Assembly (NCBI GenBank): GCA_020161245.1
Contig: JAIUOK010000023.1
Span: 1-64,000, forward strand
Length of the DNA: 64,000 nucleotides
Origin: Actinomycetota bacterium
Lineage (GTDB): Bacteria; Actinomycetota; Actinomycetes; S36-B12; CAIYMF01
Reading direction: 5' to 3'
Shown here: positions 50,709 through 58,192 of the stretch, piece by piece
Layout: each line of letters starts with the position of its first letter
How positions within the stretch are numbered: the first letter of the stretch is position 1
The notes under the pieces: generated by a model
What the model saw: only the letters and a program-made list of their open reading frames with translations
Database searches by the model: none
Told to the model about the DNA's origin: nothing
Made by a program: the position numbers and the translations under genes

Positions 50709-51397
50709 CCGCGCTGGTTGGCGCGCTCGAGGTCGCCCTCGAAGTCGACCTCGACCGCGAACAGGTCGGAGATGTCGACCGGCACGACCTTCAGGCCGTC
50801 GGACGCGATCGCGGTCTCGATGCCGCGCTCGAAGTAGTCCTGCTCGCCGCACGCGTCGAGGTGGGCGATGAGCACCGCCTTGTCCTGCGCGGCCACGTAG
50901 TTGATGCCGACGGCCTCGCCGAGCCCGTCCTCGACGGTCTTGGACAGCTCGGCCACGAAGCCCTCGGTGTCGACCGTGTACTTGACCTCCTCCTCCGCGA
51001 CCTGCGAGGTGTTCACGCAGACGAAGGAGCGGCCAGCGTCCATGTGCGGCCGCACGCGGCGCAGCACCTCGGCGTCGAACACGACGTCGCCGTTCATCCA
51101 CAGCACCCCGCCGTCGGACGACGCGCGCAGCGCCTTGAGCAGGCTCTTGGAGGTGTTGGTCTGGTCGTAGGCCTCGTTGTAGACGAACAGGGCGTCCGGG
51201 AAGGCCTCGAGGATGAGCTCGAGCTTGAAGCCGACCACGACTGTGACCCTCGCCTCGTCGCCGAACGCGGCGCGGACGTTGTCCATCTGCTGGGCCATGA
51301 TGCTGCGGCCGTCGGCGAGGGGCGTGAGCGGCTTGGGCCAGGGGCGCCCGAGGCGGGTGCCCATGCCGGCGGCCAGGATCGTCACCTGCAGGGTCAT
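50705..51397 (-). CDS. nucleotidyltransferase (LicC-like NTP transferase)
   Basis: A 230-residue enzyme with the GT-A pyrophosphorylase signature ILAAGMGTRLGRPWPKPLTPL (7-27), YDQTNTSKSLLKAL near 78-91 and LWMNGDVVFD near 99-108 with the metal-binding Asp. The layout resembles phosphocholine or alditol-phosphate cytidylyltransferases. Two CDP-alcohol phosphotransferases lie in the same cluster, so it may make their CDP-activated substrate; the alcohol is unknown. Its stop codon is in the IS target CTAG and the protein looks complete. It is divergent from the ABC transporter. Confidence 0.85.
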   Translation of the reverse strand: MTLQVTILAAGMGTRLGRPWPKPLTPLADGRSIMAQQMDNVRAAFGDEARVTVVVGFKLELILEAFPDALFVYNEAYDQTNTSKSLLKALRASSDGGVLWMNGDVVFDAEVLRRVRPHMDAGRSFVCVNTSQVAEEEVKYTVDTEGFVAELSKTVEDGLGEAVGINYVAAQDKAVLIAHLDACGEQDYFERGIETAIASDGLKVVPVDISDLFAVEVDFEGDLERANQRG

Positions 51398-51506
51398 GGG
51401 TCCTCGGGTCGGTTCTCGCGCCGATGGTCGGGGCCCGGCGCCTCAGGTGCGAGAATGCTACCCGGCCCGCCGACCGCCGGGCTGCGAGAGAGGAGCCCGA
51501 GCCGCC

Positions 51507-52325
51507 GTGGTGACGCTGGCCGCCGATCCGGCATCGGATCGCGCTGCGACCCGTCGTCGCACGCTCGCCGTCCTCAACCTGCTGGTCCGCCGCGACCTCA
51601 AGCTGCGCTACGCCGGCGCCTGGCTCGGCTACGGCTGGACCATGCTCGAGCCGCTGCTCATGACGATGGTCTACGCCTTCGTCTTCGGCGTGCTGCTGCC
51701 GACGCGCGACTTCGCGGAGACGCCGTACGTCCTCTACCTCATCACCGGCGTGCTGGCCTGGAACTGGTTCAACACGGCGGTCAACGAGGGCATGACGGCG
51801 GTGTCGAGCGAGGCCAAGATCGTCCGCAGCGCCGACGTGCCGCGCTGGGTCTGGGTGGCCCGGACCTGCACGTCGACGATGATGATCTTCATCTTCGCGA
51901 TCCCGGTGATCGTGGTCTTCGTGCTCTGGTACCGCCACCCGGTCTCGTGGCTGATCATCCTGTTCCCGCTCGGCATCGTGCTGCAGTTCGCCTTCGCCTT
52001 CGGCATCGGCCTGCTGCTCTCGCCCCTCGCCGTGCTGGCCAGCGATGTGAAGCGCCTTGTCCGCGTGCTGCTGCGCGTGGGCTTCTACCTCACCCCTGTC
52101 CTCTACAGCCTCAACGCCGTGCACTCGCGGTTCGGCGACTACACCGCCCTCGCCAAGCTCAACCCCGTCGCCGGATCGATGTCGCTGTTCCGCGCGGGGC
52201 TGTGGTCCAACGACCTGTTCGCCTGGTACTTCTACGCGGCGCAGATCGTCATCACTCTGCTCACGCTCGGCCTCGGCTTCTGGGTGTTCAAGCGCCTCGA
52301 GGGCACCGTGCTCAAGGAGCTCTGA
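51507..52325 (+). CDS. ABC-2 type polysaccharide/teichoic acid exporter permease
   Basis: A 272-residue permease with six membrane segments and the ABC-2 signature (LLVRRDLKLRYAGAWLGYGWTMLEPLLMTMVYAFVFGVLL near the start; LYSLNAVHSRFGDYTALAKLNPVAGSMSLFRAGLW near the end). It is related to TagG/RfbA-type transporters that move lipid-linked polymers to the outer face. GTG at 51507 follows AGGAG by 11 bases; the ATPase starts two bases after its stop. Confidence 0.9.
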   Translation: MVTLAADPASDRAATRRRTLAVLNLLVRRDLKLRYAGAWLGYGWTMLEPLLMTMVYAFVFGVLLPTRDFAETPYVLYLITGVLAWNWFNTAVNEGMTAVSSEAKIVRSADVPRWVWVARTCTSTMMIFIFAIPVIVVFVLWYRHPVSWLIILFPLGIVLQFAFAFGIGLLLSPLAVLASDVKRLVRVLLRVGFYLTPVLYSLNAVHSRFGDYTALAKLNPVAGSMSLFRAGLWSNDLFAWYFYAAQIVITLLTLGLGFWVFKRLEGTVLKEL

Positions 52326-52327
52326 CC

Positions 52328-53071
52328 GTGGCCCCCGTCATCGAGGCGAACAACCTCGGCATCCGCTTCCACCGCAACCGCAAGCGGCGCATCTCCGTGC
52401 GGGAGATCCTGCTCAAGGGCAAGAACACCTCGCCCAGAGAGCAGTTCTGGGCGGTGCGCAACGCCACCTTCGCGGTGGAGAAGGGCGAGGCCGTGGGCCT
52501 CGTCGGCGCCAACGGGCATGGCAAGTCGACGCTGCTCAAGATGATCGCGGGCGTTCTGCTCCCCGACGAGGGCGACGTGACGGTGCGCGGAGGCGTCGCT
52601 CCGCTCATCGAGATCACCGGCGGCTTCCAGGGCCAGCTGAGCGCGCGCGAGAACGTCTACCTGATCGCCGGCCTGCACGGCATGAGCAAGAAGCAGGTCG
52701 ACGAGCGGTTCGACGAGATCATCGACTTCGCCGAGCTCCACAAGTTCATCGATACGCCCTTCCGGCACTTCTCCAGCGGCATGAAGGTGCGCCTGGCGTT
52801 CTCTGTCGTCACCGCGCTCGACGAGCCCATCGTCCTCGTCGACGAGGTGCTCGCGGTGGGCGACAGCAAGTTCAAGCAGAAGTGCTACAACCGGCTCGAC
52901 GAGATGATGGCCGGAGGCGACCGCACCATCTTCATGGTGTCGCACAGCGAGCGGAACCTGCGCCGCTTCTGCACCCGTGGCCTCTACGTCCGCCACGGCG
53001 AGATCGTCGCCGACGGCAGCATCGAGGACACCCTCGATGCCTACAACGCCTATATGGACACGGACGCCTGA
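52328..53071 (+). CDS. ABC transporter ATPase for wall polymer export (TagH/RfbB-like)
   Basis: A 247-residue ATPase. Walker A GANGHGKST (near 78-86), polysaccharide-exporter motif GGVAPLIEITGGFQGQLSARENVYL, signature FSSGMKVRLAFSVVT, Walker B VLVDEVLAVGDSKF and switch His in VSHSE. It has the extended N-terminus of the polysaccharide exporter group but no C-terminal polymer-binding domain. It forms the transporter with the preceding permease. Confidence 0.93.
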   Translation: MAPVIEANNLGIRFHRNRKRRISVREILLKGKNTSPREQFWAVRNATFAVEKGEAVGLVGANGHGKSTLLKMIAGVLLPDEGDVTVRGGVAPLIEITGGFQGQLSARENVYLIAGLHGMSKKQVDERFDEIIDFAELHKFIDTPFRHFSSGMKVRLAFSVVTALDEPIVLVDEVLAVGDSKFKQKCYNRLDEMMAGGDRTIFMVSHSERNLRRFCTRGLYVRHGEIVADGSIEDTLDAYNAYMDTDA

Positions 53072-53073
53072 GC

Positions 53074-54912
53074 GTGCCCGCCCAGCCCGTGCGCGCGCTG
53101 GTCGCCCCCGCGGCCGGCGCCGACGGCGTCCCTGACGCGCTCTCCGCTCCGCTGCGCGCCGCCGGGGCCGACGCCGTGGCGCTGGCCGGGCGGTCGCTGG
53201 ACGAGGGCCTGCGCGCGGCCGCCGACGAGCTCGACACAGGCCGTCGCACGATCGTGGTCGGCGCCGACGTCGTCGCGTCCACCGCGTCGCTGGGCCGGCT
53301 CGTCGACGACCTGTCGACCGGCACGGCACTGCTCGTCTCGCCCGCCCGTGCCGCGGCCTCCGGCGTGCGCGTGAGCCACCACGTCGTCGCCAGCGCGGCC
53401 TCCGACCACCACGAGGTCTCCGGCGCCACCACCGGCTCGCTCGGCGCGCTCGTCGTCCGGCCCGAGGACGCGGCGCCGGCGGCGGCGGCCCTGCGCGAGA
53501 TGGCCGACGTCGCCGAGGCCCATGGCTGGAGCGGCGACGTGGTCGACCACGCCGCCGTGGCGCTCGTGCGCCGGGAGATCGGCGTCCGCGCCGTCGAGGC
53601 GGTGGGTCCCTCGACGCGGTCGGCCGACCCTGCCGAGCGGGACGCAGTCGCAGCCCGCCTCGCAGCAGGCGACGACGACCGCGCCGCCCGCTCGGCCGGC
53701 AACCGCAGCGACGATGGCTTCTACTCCACCTTCGTGCTGCGCCGGCTGTCCAAGCCGCTGACCGGGCTGGCCATCCGGCTCGGCCTCTCGCCCAACGCGG
53801 TGTCGCTGCTGTCGCTGGCCATCGGACTGCTCGCCGCGGTGCTCTTCGCCTTCGGCAGCCTGCCCGCCACGGTCGCCGCCGCGCTGCTCCTGCAGCTCTC
53901 GATCGTCGTCGACTGCGTCGACGGCGAGGTCGCGCGGCGGACGCGGCGCTTCTCGACCCTGGGTGCGTGGCTCGATGCCTCGACCGACCGCGTCAAGGAG
54001 TTCGCCGTCTACGCCGGCCTCGCCGCCGGCTACGGCGGCGATCGCGGCATCTGGCTGCTGGCCGGCGTCGTCCTCGTCATGCAGACCGTGCGCCACATGT
54101 CCGATTACGACTTCGCCCGCGTGCTGCTGGCCCGGGAGACCTGGGTCGCGCCGCGGCCGCTCGACGACCCGTCCGACGGCGGGATCGCTTCCGCCGGAAC
54201 TGCTCTCGACCTCTCAGCGCGGGCGAGCGGCAGCAGCGCCGTGTACTGGGCGAAGAAGGCGATCCACATGCCGATCGGCGAGCGCTGGCTCGTCATCAGC
54301 GTCGGCTCGGTGCTCGTCGGGCCGTGGTGGACGCTCCTCGCGCTGCTGGTACTCGGGCTCGTCGCCATCGCGTACACGCTGGTAGGGCGCCTGCTGCGCG
54401 TGCGGCGCTGGCGCCATCCTGCGGAGCGGTCCGGCCGCGGCCTGCTCGTCCCGCAGCTCGACTTCGGGCCGCTGGCGTCGCTGCTGCTGCGCCGGGCCGA
54501 GGGCCGTCGGCCCGCGCTGGCCGGCCCGATGGGATGGGCCGTTCCGGCGCTCCTGCGCCTCGCCGAGCTCGGCCTCGTGCTGGTGGCCACCGCAGTCGTC
54601 GCGCCCGAGCGGCTCACCTGGGCCTACGCCCTGCTGTTCGTGCTGGCCTTCCACCACTACGACACGCTCTACCGGGCGCTCGGCGGCGAGGCTCCGCCGC
54701 GGTGGCTGGTGTGGGGCGGCCTGGGCTGCGACGGCCGCATCCTCGTCGTGCTGGTCGCCGCGCTGCTCGGGCCCGCTGCGCTCGCCGCCGTGCTCGTGGT
54801 CGGTACGGTGCTGCTCGCCGGGTGGTTCGTCGTGGTCGCCTCGGTCCAGTACGTGAGAGGCATGACCGGCGCGGCCCGAGCGGCCGGCCCGAGCGCGAGG
54901 AGCGCGGCGTGA
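53074..54912 (+). CDS. multi-domain CDP-alcohol phosphotransferase
   Basis: A 612-residue membrane protein. Residues 1-200 are soluble and resemble a worn nucleotidyltransferase-like domain (TGRRTIVVGADVVASTASLGRLVDDL). A CDP-alcohol phosphotransferase core follows near 225-400 with the complete motif DG-x2-AR-x8-G-x3-D-x3-D (DGEVARRTRRFSTLGAWLDASTD near 281-303). The C-terminal 200 residues hold further membrane segments, possibly the DUF5941 region known from actinobacterial homologues. The enzyme transfers a phospho-alcohol from CDP to an acceptor such as a lipid-linked sugar. GTG at 53074, two bases after the ATPase stop. Confidence 0.82.
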   Translation: MPAQPVRALVAPAAGADGVPDALSAPLRAAGADAVALAGRSLDEGLRAAADELDTGRRTIVVGADVVASTASLGRLVDDLSTGTALLVSPARAAASGVRVSHHVVASAASDHHEVSGATTGSLGALVVRPEDAAPAAAALREMADVAEAHGWSGDVVDHAAVALVRREIGVRAVEAVGPSTRSADPAERDAVAARLAAGDDDRAARSAGNRSDDGFYSTFVLRRLSKPLTGLAIRLGLSPNAVSLLSLAIGLLAAVLFAFGSLPATVAAALLLQLSIVVDCVDGEVARRTRRFSTLGAWLDASTDRVKEFAVYAGLAAGYGGDRGIWLLAGVVLVMQTVRHMSDYDFARVLLARETWVAPRPLDDPSDGGIASAGTALDLSARASGSSAVYWAKKAIHMPIGERWLVISVGSVLVGPWWTLLALLVLGLVAIAYTLVGRLLRVRRWRHPAERSGRGLLVPQLDFGPLASLLLRRAEGRRPALAGPMGWAVPALLRLAELGLVLVATAVVAPERLTWAYALLFVLAFHHYDTLYRALGGEAPPRWLVWGGLGCDGRILVVLVAALLGPAALAAVLVVGTVLLAGWFVVVASVQYVRGMTGAARAAGPSARSAA

Positions 54913-55730
54913 GCGACGAGCAGGCGCGGCCCGACCGGCCGACCATCGCCGAGCTGCGCGCGATCACGCAGCCGGAGTCGGTGCGCGGCCGGGCGGCGTC
55001 GGAGCACTGGGTGGCCGACGTCTACCTGCGCCGCTACTCGCCCTACCTCACCCGCCAGCTGCTGCGGACGGGGATCTCGGCCAACGGCGTCACCTGGATC
55101 ATGATCGCGACCGGTGCGAGCGCCGGGCTGGCGCTGCTCATCCCCGGCCTGCCCGGAGCGTTCCTCGCGCTGGCCCTCGGCCAGCTGCAGATGCTGTGGG
55201 ACTGCTGCGACGGCGAGGTGGCGCGCTGGCGCCAGACGTTCTCGCCCGCAGGGACCTTCCTCGACAAGGTGGGCCACTACACCGCCGAGTCGGTCATCCC
55301 GATCTGCCTGGGCATCCGCGCCCAGGGCGGCGTGGGGGAGGTGCTCGACAACGGGCCCGGATGGTACGCCTGGGCCGGCGCGGTGCTCGCCGTCCTCGTC
55401 ATGTTCAACAAGGCGCTCAACGACATGGTGCACGTGTCACGCGCCTTCGCCGGGCTGCCGCGGCTGCAGGACGTCGCCGGCGTGGGCGCCCCGCAGCGCA
55501 GCGGCCTGGCGCGGCTGCGCTCGGCGGCACGGTTCATCCCGCTGCACAGGATCTTCCACTCCGTCGAGATGACGATCCTGGCCTTCCTCGCTGCGATCGG
55601 CGACGCGCTGGCCGGCGGCCTGGCCGTGACCCGTGTGCTCGTCGTCGTCATGGCCGTCGGCGCGGTGCTCGTCACCGCGGGGCACCTGGCCGCGATCCTG
55701 TCGTCGTCGAAGCTGCGCGCCGCCGGCTGA
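54909..55730 (+). CDS. CDP-alcohol phosphotransferase family protein with altered motif
   Basis: A 273-residue protein with about six membrane segments. The motif near residues 101-123 reads DGEVARWRQTFSPAGTFLDKVGHY: the first three acidic positions are in place but the fourth Asp of DG-x2-AR-x8-G-x3-D-x3-D is His. That Asp is the expected catalytic base, so this is either a subfamily with other chemistry or a non-catalytic partner of the preceding enzyme. GTG overlaps the preceding stop (GTGA). Confidence 0.82.
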   Translation: MSDEQARPDRPTIAELRAITQPESVRGRAASEHWVADVYLRRYSPYLTRQLLRTGISANGVTWIMIATGASAGLALLIPGLPGAFLALALGQLQMLWDCCDGEVARWRQTFSPAGTFLDKVGHYTAESVIPICLGIRAQGGVGEVLDNGPGWYAWAGAVLAVLVMFNKALNDMVHVSRAFAGLPRLQDVAGVGAPQRSGLARLRSAARFIPLHRIFHSVEMTILAFLAAIGDALAGGLAVTRVLVVVMAVGAVLVTAGHLAAILSSSKLRAAG

Positions 55731-56596
55731 TGGCGGCTCCCGTGATCGGCGTCGTCGTGCTCACCATGGGTACGCGGCCCGACGACCTGCGCGCCGGGCT
55801 CGAGTCGGTGCTCGCTCAGGACGGCGTCGAGGTCGACGTCCTCGTGGTGGGCAACGGGTGGGACCCCGTCGGGCTGCCCGACGGTGTGCGCAGCCTGCAC
55901 CTGCCCGAGAACGTCGGGATCCCGGCCGGCCGCAACGCGGGCGTGCCGCACGTGCGCGGCGACCTGGTCTTCTTCCTCGACGACGACGCCCGGCTCGCCG
56001 ACCGCGGCACTCTCGCCGGGCTCGCCGCCCGCTTCGATGCCGACGCGCGGCTCGGGCTGGTGCAGCCGCGGGTCGACGACCCGGACGGGCGCACCCCGCC
56101 GGGGCGATGGGTGCCGCGGCTGCGCGCCGGCGACCACAGCCGGCCGGGGCCCGCCACCTCGCTGTGGGAGGGCGCAGTGATGGTGCGCCGCTCCGTTCTC
56201 GACTACGCCCACGGCTGGCCGGAGCCGTTCTTCTACGCCCACGAAGGCATCGAGCTGTGCTGGCGCACCTGGGACTCCGGGCACGTCGCCTGGTACGCCG
56301 GTGACGTCGGCGTGCTGCACCCGGTGATCGACCCGTTGCGCCACGACGACTTCTGGCACAAGAACGCCCGCAACCGCGTGTGGCTGGCCCGGCGCAACCT
56401 GCCGGTGGTGCTGATGCCGCTCTACACCGGCACGTGGGCCGCGATCACGGTTGCGCGCGTCCGCGACAGGTCCGCGCGCAAGGTGTGGTGGCAGGGCTTC
56501 CGCGACGGCTGGTCGCAGGACCCCGGCGGCCGTCAGCGGATGCGGTGGTCGACGGTAGTGGCGTTGACGAAGGCCGGCCGCCCGCCCGTCGTCTAG
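55730..56596 (+). CDS. family 2 glycosyltransferase
   Basis: A 288-residue GT-A enzyme. IGVVVLTMGTRPDDLRAGLESVLAQDGVEVDVLVVGNGWDP, GIPAGRNAGVPHVRGDLVFFLDDDARLAD (DDD metal site near 84-88) and EPFFYAHEGIELCWRTWDSGHVAWYAGDVGVLHP. It is similar in type to rhamnosyl-like transferases. It overlaps the preceding stop by one base and is the last gene of the exporter operon. Confidence 0.9.
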   Translation: MAAPVIGVVVLTMGTRPDDLRAGLESVLAQDGVEVDVLVVGNGWDPVGLPDGVRSLHLPENVGIPAGRNAGVPHVRGDLVFFLDDDARLADRGTLAGLAARFDADARLGLVQPRVDDPDGRTPPGRWVPRLRAGDHSRPGPATSLWEGAVMVRRSVLDYAHGWPEPFFYAHEGIELCWRTWDSGHVAWYAGDVGVLHPVIDPLRHDDFWHKNARNRVWLARRNLPVVLMPLYTGTWAAITVARVRDRSARKVWWQGFRDGWSQDPGGRQRMRWSTVVALTKAGRPPVV

Positions 56597-56605
56597 GCCG
56601 CAGGC

Positions 56606-58015
56606 TCAGGCGACGCAGGGGTTCTCGTCGGCGGTGCGCGTCTTGGTGCCCGACGAGCCGGACGACTTCACGACCGCGGCGCGGGCGCCGTCCCAGTCCG
56701 GGCCGATCGTGAGCACCAGGGTGCTGCCGCTGCCGGAGTCGTCACGGACCGTGGCCTTCGACGACCAGGCCAGCGTGCGCGCGGACTCGTCGTAGTCGGG
56801 GTCGTAGGTCACCGTCGTGACGGCGACGTCCTTCGGCGCGGTGGCGACGTTGACCACGACGAAGCCGAGGGCCTCGAGCTCCTTGGCCGCCTTGCGGGCG
56901 GCGCCGTCGACCCCGCTGCCGTTGAGGACCGAGACCTTGATCTTCGACGGCGCGGTCGTGAGCGCCTTCTCGCCGGGCGGCACGGTGACCTTGGGCGGGT
57001 ACTGCGTGTCGTTCTTCATCGACGCCCAGATGGCGTCGGCCTTGGTCTCGTCCCACGACACGGTGGCGCGGTCGCTGTTGAGGGTCCACGGCACCGTCAT
57101 GAAGGTGACCTTCGACGGCGACAGGCCCTGCAGCGAGAGCGCCATGTTCTTCATCGCCTCGAGGTTGCCGAGCTCCTTGTCGGTGGTGAGCGACTGGGTG
57201 ACGGCGTCGAGGACGTTGTAGAGCGTGGGCAGGTCGGTGAGCACGTTCTTCGACAGCGCCGTGCGCATGACCGACGAGAGGAAGATCTGCTGGCGGTCGA
57301 TGCGCTGGATGTCGCTGCCGTCGCCGAGGGTCTTGCGGGCCCGGGCGAAGGCCAGCGCCTGGTCGCCGTCGAGCACGTGCGTGCCCTTGGACAGCTTGAG
57401 GCCGCTCTTCTCGTCGTCGACCGGCTCGGCCAGGCAGACGGGCACGCCGCCGAGGGAGTCGACGACGGCCTTGAAGCCCTTGAAGTCGACCACGAGGAAG
57501 TGGTCGACGCGCACGCCGGTGAGCTTCTCGACGGCGCGGATCGTGCAGGCCGGGCCGCCGACGGCGAACGCCTCGTTGAACCGGCTGGTGGTCGTGCCCT
57601 GGCCCTTGCACTCGGGCCGCTCGACCATGGAGTCGCGGGGGATCGACACCGCGAGCGCGCGGCTGCGGTCGGCGGCGACGTGGAGCAGGATCGTGGTGTC
57701 GCTGTGGCCGTTGCCGGACGCGGTGTCGTTGGGGTCGCCGAACCCGCCGCCCTGGCCGGTGCGCGTGTCCGTGCCCATCACCAGGATGTTGAGCGGGGTC
57801 TGCTCGCCCTCGGCGACCGGCGACTGCGTCGGCCGGTCGGTGCCCAGCGAGGAGGCGACGTCGATGGTCTTGACGTTGCCCGACAGCTTGTTCAACCCTG
57901 CCCAGGCGACCGCGGAACCGGCGGTGGCGACGAGGGTGAGCATCGAGACGACGGCGGCGGCGATGCGGACAGCCGGTCGGCCCTGGCGTCGGGGCTGCGG
58001 CTCGGCGGTGCTCAC
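56606..58015 (-). CDS. second LytR-CpsA-Psr family glycopolymer transferase
   Basis: A 469-residue membrane-anchored protein: N-terminal helix (VRIAAAVVSMLTLVATAGSAVAWAGL), LCP domain (NILVMGTDTRTGQGGG, SDTTILLHVAADRSRALAVSIPRDSMVERPEC, FARARKTLGDGSDIQRIDRQQIFL) and LytR_C (IKVSVLNGSGVDGAARKAAKELEALGF). It attaches finished polymer to peptidoglycan. The GTG at 58015 follows a TACACT -10-like box by six bases, suggesting a leaderless message. It converges on the exporter operon, consistent with a shared product. Confidence 0.93.
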   Translation of the reverse strand: MSTAEPQPRRQGRPAVRIAAAVVSMLTLVATAGSAVAWAGLNKLSGNVKTIDVASSLGTDRPTQSPVAEGEQTPLNILVMGTDTRTGQGGGFGDPNDTASGNGHSDTTILLHVAADRSRALAVSIPRDSMVERPECKGQGTTTSRFNEAFAVGGPACTIRAVEKLTGVRVDHFLVVDFKGFKAVVDSLGGVPVCLAEPVDDEKSGLKLSKGTHVLDGDQALAFARARKTLGDGSDIQRIDRQQIFLSSVMRTALSKNVLTDLPTLYNVLDAVTQSLTTDKELGNLEAMKNMALSLQGLSPSKVTFMTVPWTLNSDRATVSWDETKADAIWASMKNDTQYPPKVTVPPGEKALTTAPSKIKVSVLNGSGVDGAARKAAKELEALGFVVVNVATAPKDVAVTTVTYDPDYDESARTLAWSSKATVRDDSGSGSTLVLTIGPDWDGARAAVVKSSGSSGTKTRTADENPCVA

Positions 58016-58041
58016 TGCACGAGTGTAAACGGCCGGTGACC

Positions 58042-58077
58042 GTCCGCTGTTCGGACAATTTCCGGACATTCCTGACA
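58042..58077. promoter_or_regulatory. CGGACA half-site array between the LCP and wall hydrolase genes
   Basis: GTCCG-N5-CGGAC forms an inverted repeat at 58042-58056; CGGACA recurs at 58052 and 58063, with CTGACA at 58072, spaced 9-11 bases. It lies in the 177-base divergent region and could be an operator serving both genes. No known regulator is matched. Confidence 0.4.
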
Positions 58078-58192
58078 TTTCGCCACGAAGCCGGGCGGAG
58101 GTGCTCAAGCATCCCGTGCGTCACCCCGATGGAGTCTCCAGAAGGCGTCCGCGAGGGCGCCGGCCTCCTCGTCCCCCCACGAAGGGCAGCCC

